Origin: Corynebacterium hylobatis
GTDB taxonomy: Bacteria > Actinomycetota > Actinomycetes > Mycobacteriales > Mycobacteriaceae
Direction of reading: 5' to 3'
Assembly (NCBI RefSeq): GCF_003955685.1
Contig: NZ_RXHJ01000001.1
Coordinates: 221,570 to 285,569 of the forward strand
DNA: 64,000 nucleotides
The notes beneath the pieces were generated by a model, which saw only the letters and a list, made by a program, of their open reading frames with translations, searched no databases and had not been told where the DNA came from. Positions 62,884 through 64,000 of the stretch are shown piece after piece. The translations under genes and the position numbers were made by a program. Positions within the stretch are counted from its first letter, which is position 1. Every line of letters starts with the position of its first letter.

Positions 62884-63813
62884 TCAATCGTTCACCTGGT
62901 AGCGGTGCCCCAGCAGCGTTCCCTCCACCGCCCCGGCGACGTCGAAGACCAGCGCCCACCGCAACCCTTCCGGAACGGGCATATCAGGCAGGCTCAACCA
63001 CACCGCCACCCCCATACCGGGAGGCACCTCCAGCCGTAACCGGCGGGCCGCCAGCCAGGCGGCCATCTCCAGTTCCAGAGGACTGGCCACCTCCATCGCA
63101 TGGGGGAACTCCACCTCCGGGTCCTCCAGGGTCCCTGTCAGATACAGGACGACCAGGTGTGTCACCATCTCCAGCACCCGGTCCATCACCCCGCGCTGCA
63201 TGAGGAAGGGACTGAGGTTGAGGTGGAAGAAAATCTCCCCGCCGTAGAGCTCAGTCTCCTCCGGATCCTCCAGATCCAGGTGGTGGCTGAGGTCCTCGAA
63301 CAGGTCCGGTTCCCACCGCACCAGGCCATGGACCTCCGTGATCCGGGCGAACATCGCCCGCTCCCGCTCCCCCACATGACCAGAGAAATCTACGAAATCA
63401 GGCACCGGGAACTCCGGCGCACCGACCTCCCGGTACTCAACCGGTGGAACACGCTCCACCAGGCACGCACCGGGCACATCCTCCGGTAGGAAGAGTTCCA
63501 TCTCCTCCCCGTGGGAGCCGGGCACGGTGACGGGCCGGGCAAAATCAGCCGGAAAGAGCCCGTCGAGGGACCATTCCAGTTCCGTGCGCAGCGGGACCCG
63601 ACACAACCGGTCCCAGTTGCGTTCATCCGCGATCGCCCAGTGTCCGTAACGGCGCGCCAGCTGTTCGCCGGCAACCACCGCCTGGGTGGTGTCCAGCTGG
63701 ACGTTGACCGCCACAAATTCCAGCAGCCACCGTTCCACCACCCTCCGGCGCTCCGGATCCGTGATCTGCCGGATCTCACGGGCGGTGCGGACGAGGTGCC
63801 TGATGGGATTCAT
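62884..63813 (-). CDS. Unrecognised protein with one copy of the 300-residue unit
   Basis: A 309-residue acidic protein (many Glu, Asp) with no signal peptide or membrane segment. It aligns over its length with each half of the 606-residue neighbour: ERWLLEFVAVN (27-37), GERERAMFARITE (148-160) and LAARRLRLEV (254-263) followed by W-A-L-V-F-x5-A-V-E-G-T-L-L-G. The two genes probably arose by duplication and are likely co-transcribed. I do not recognise the family and assign no function. The ribosome site before ATG 63813 is weak. Confidence 0.65.
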   Translation of the reverse strand: MNPIRHLVRTAREIRQITDPERRRVVERWLLEFVAVNVQLDTTQAVVAGEQLARRYGHWAIADERNWDRLCRVPLRTELEWSLDGLFPADFARPVTVPGSHGEEMELFLPEDVPGACLVERVPPVEYREVGAPEFPVPDFVDFSGHVGERERAMFARITEVHGLVRWEPDLFEDLSHHLDLEDPEETELYGGEIFFHLNLSPFLMQRGVMDRVLEMVTHLVVLYLTGTLEDPEVEFPHAMEVASPLELEMAAWLAARRLRLEVPPGMGVAVWLSLPDMPVPEGLRWALVFDVAGAVEGTLLGHRYQVND

Positions 63814-63853
63814 GGAAGCATTCCAGCACAGGAATCCCGGTGGAGATGACGAA

Positions 63854-63890
63854 CACCCCCGTCTCCACCACGAAGGGGAGAACGGGGGTG
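63854..63890 (-). terminator. Terminator of the RGG-rich gene
   Basis: CACCCCCG-T-TCTCC pairs with GGAGA-CGGGGGTG on the minus strand (a 13-base stem with one bulge, 10-base loop), 14 bases after the stop at 63905. The T-run is short. Confidence 0.6.
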
Positions 63891-63904
63891 CCAGTCAGAC
63901 AGTG

Positions 63905-64000
63905 CTAGTCGCGCCCGCCGCGGAAACCACCGCGGCTGCCGCCACGGTCATCGCGGTCACGGCCACCGCGGAAACCGCCACGGTCGTCACGGTCACGCCC
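63905..64000 (-). CDS. RGG-rich C-terminus of a probable DEAD-box RNA helicase (partial)
   Basis: Only the last 31 or so codons are in the window. They encode repeats of Arg-Asp and Gly-Gly-Phe-Arg: RDRDDRGGFRGG, then RDRDDRGGSRGGFRGGRD and stop TAG (63905-63907). Such RGG tails end corynebacterial and mycobacterial DeaD/CsdA-type RNA helicases and bind RNA. Another RNA-binding protein is possible because the catalytic part lies beyond the window. At DNA level the tail is an imperfect tandem repeat. Confidence 0.6.
   Translation of the reverse strand, partial: GRDRDDRGGFRGGRDRDDRGGSRGGFRGGRD

Noticed and set aside
63905..64000. Repeated RGG-coding DNA as a CRISPR or satellite repeat
   Set aside because: The repeats are imperfect, lack spacers and encode an in-frame RGG tail ending in a stop codon.

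Overview
The window is chromosomal DNA of a high-GC actinobacterium, almost certainly a Corynebacterium. The products read as close relatives of C. glutamicum proteins (LysA, ArgS, Hom, AcnA, PutP, ATP synthase), the gene order rho-prfA-prmC-sua5-wecA-atpI-atpB is the actinobacterial one, and a narKGHJI cluster with an ArnR-type regulator is typical of the genus. Many starts sit 6-10 bases after a TANNNT -10 box, which suggests leaderless transcripts. No CRISPR, rRNA or prophage was seen. The species was not determined.

Layout. 1-8880 (minus): start of the F1Fo ATP synthase operon (atpB-E-F-H, the last cut by the window edge), atpI, then wecA, a threonylcarbamoyl-AMP synthase gene, prmC, prfA and rho. 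9252-14465 (plus): an acyl-CoA ligase and molybdenum-cofactor genes moaA, moeA, moaC, mobA. 14452-19888 (minus): a three-cupredoxin, NirK-like copper oxidase and two polytopic membrane proteins, split by an IS200/IS605 element (about 15.88-17.54 kb) with decayed tnpA and intact tnpB. 19961-22016: a DUF2249 protein, an orphan DNA methyltransferase and mog. 22266-33962 (plus): narK-narGHJI, modA, a fused modBC and arnR. Nitrate uptake and reduction, cofactor synthesis, molybdate import and the redox regulator are thus together, with a possible nitrite-to-NO step beside them.

34150-43387: an FAD oxidoreductase, thrB, hom, a secreted protein, lysA, argS and a secreted alpha/beta hydrolase. In Mycobacterium the argS-lysA-hom-thrB and rho-prfA segments are neighbours, so the nitrate/molybdenum genes look like an insertion into an old conserved block. 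43499-44182 holds tRNA-Arg(CCG) with a terminator, then a promoter, structured RNA and terminator arrangement that I read as an unidentified sRNA gene.

44183-50154: a DUF937 protein, aconitase, a 49-residue membrane protein, a muconolactone-isomerase-like protein, a PspC protein, and a divergent marR/yceI pair sharing a palindromic operator. 50243-57973 (minus): a tightly packed operon of SNF2 helicase, SWIM zinc-finger protein, Mre11/SbcD-like phosphoesterase and Rad50/SbcC-like ATPase. 58162-60950 (plus): putP, a secreted HNH nuclease and a small membrane protein. 60956-63813 (minus): two proteins built from three copies of one unrecognised unit of about 300 residues. The window ends in the RGG-rich tail of a probable DEAD-box RNA helicase.

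The strongest candidates for undescribed biology are the sRNA near 43.7 kb, the helicase/SWIM/nuclease/ATPase operon, the 300-residue repeat family and the IS-interrupted copper nitrite reductase-like module.
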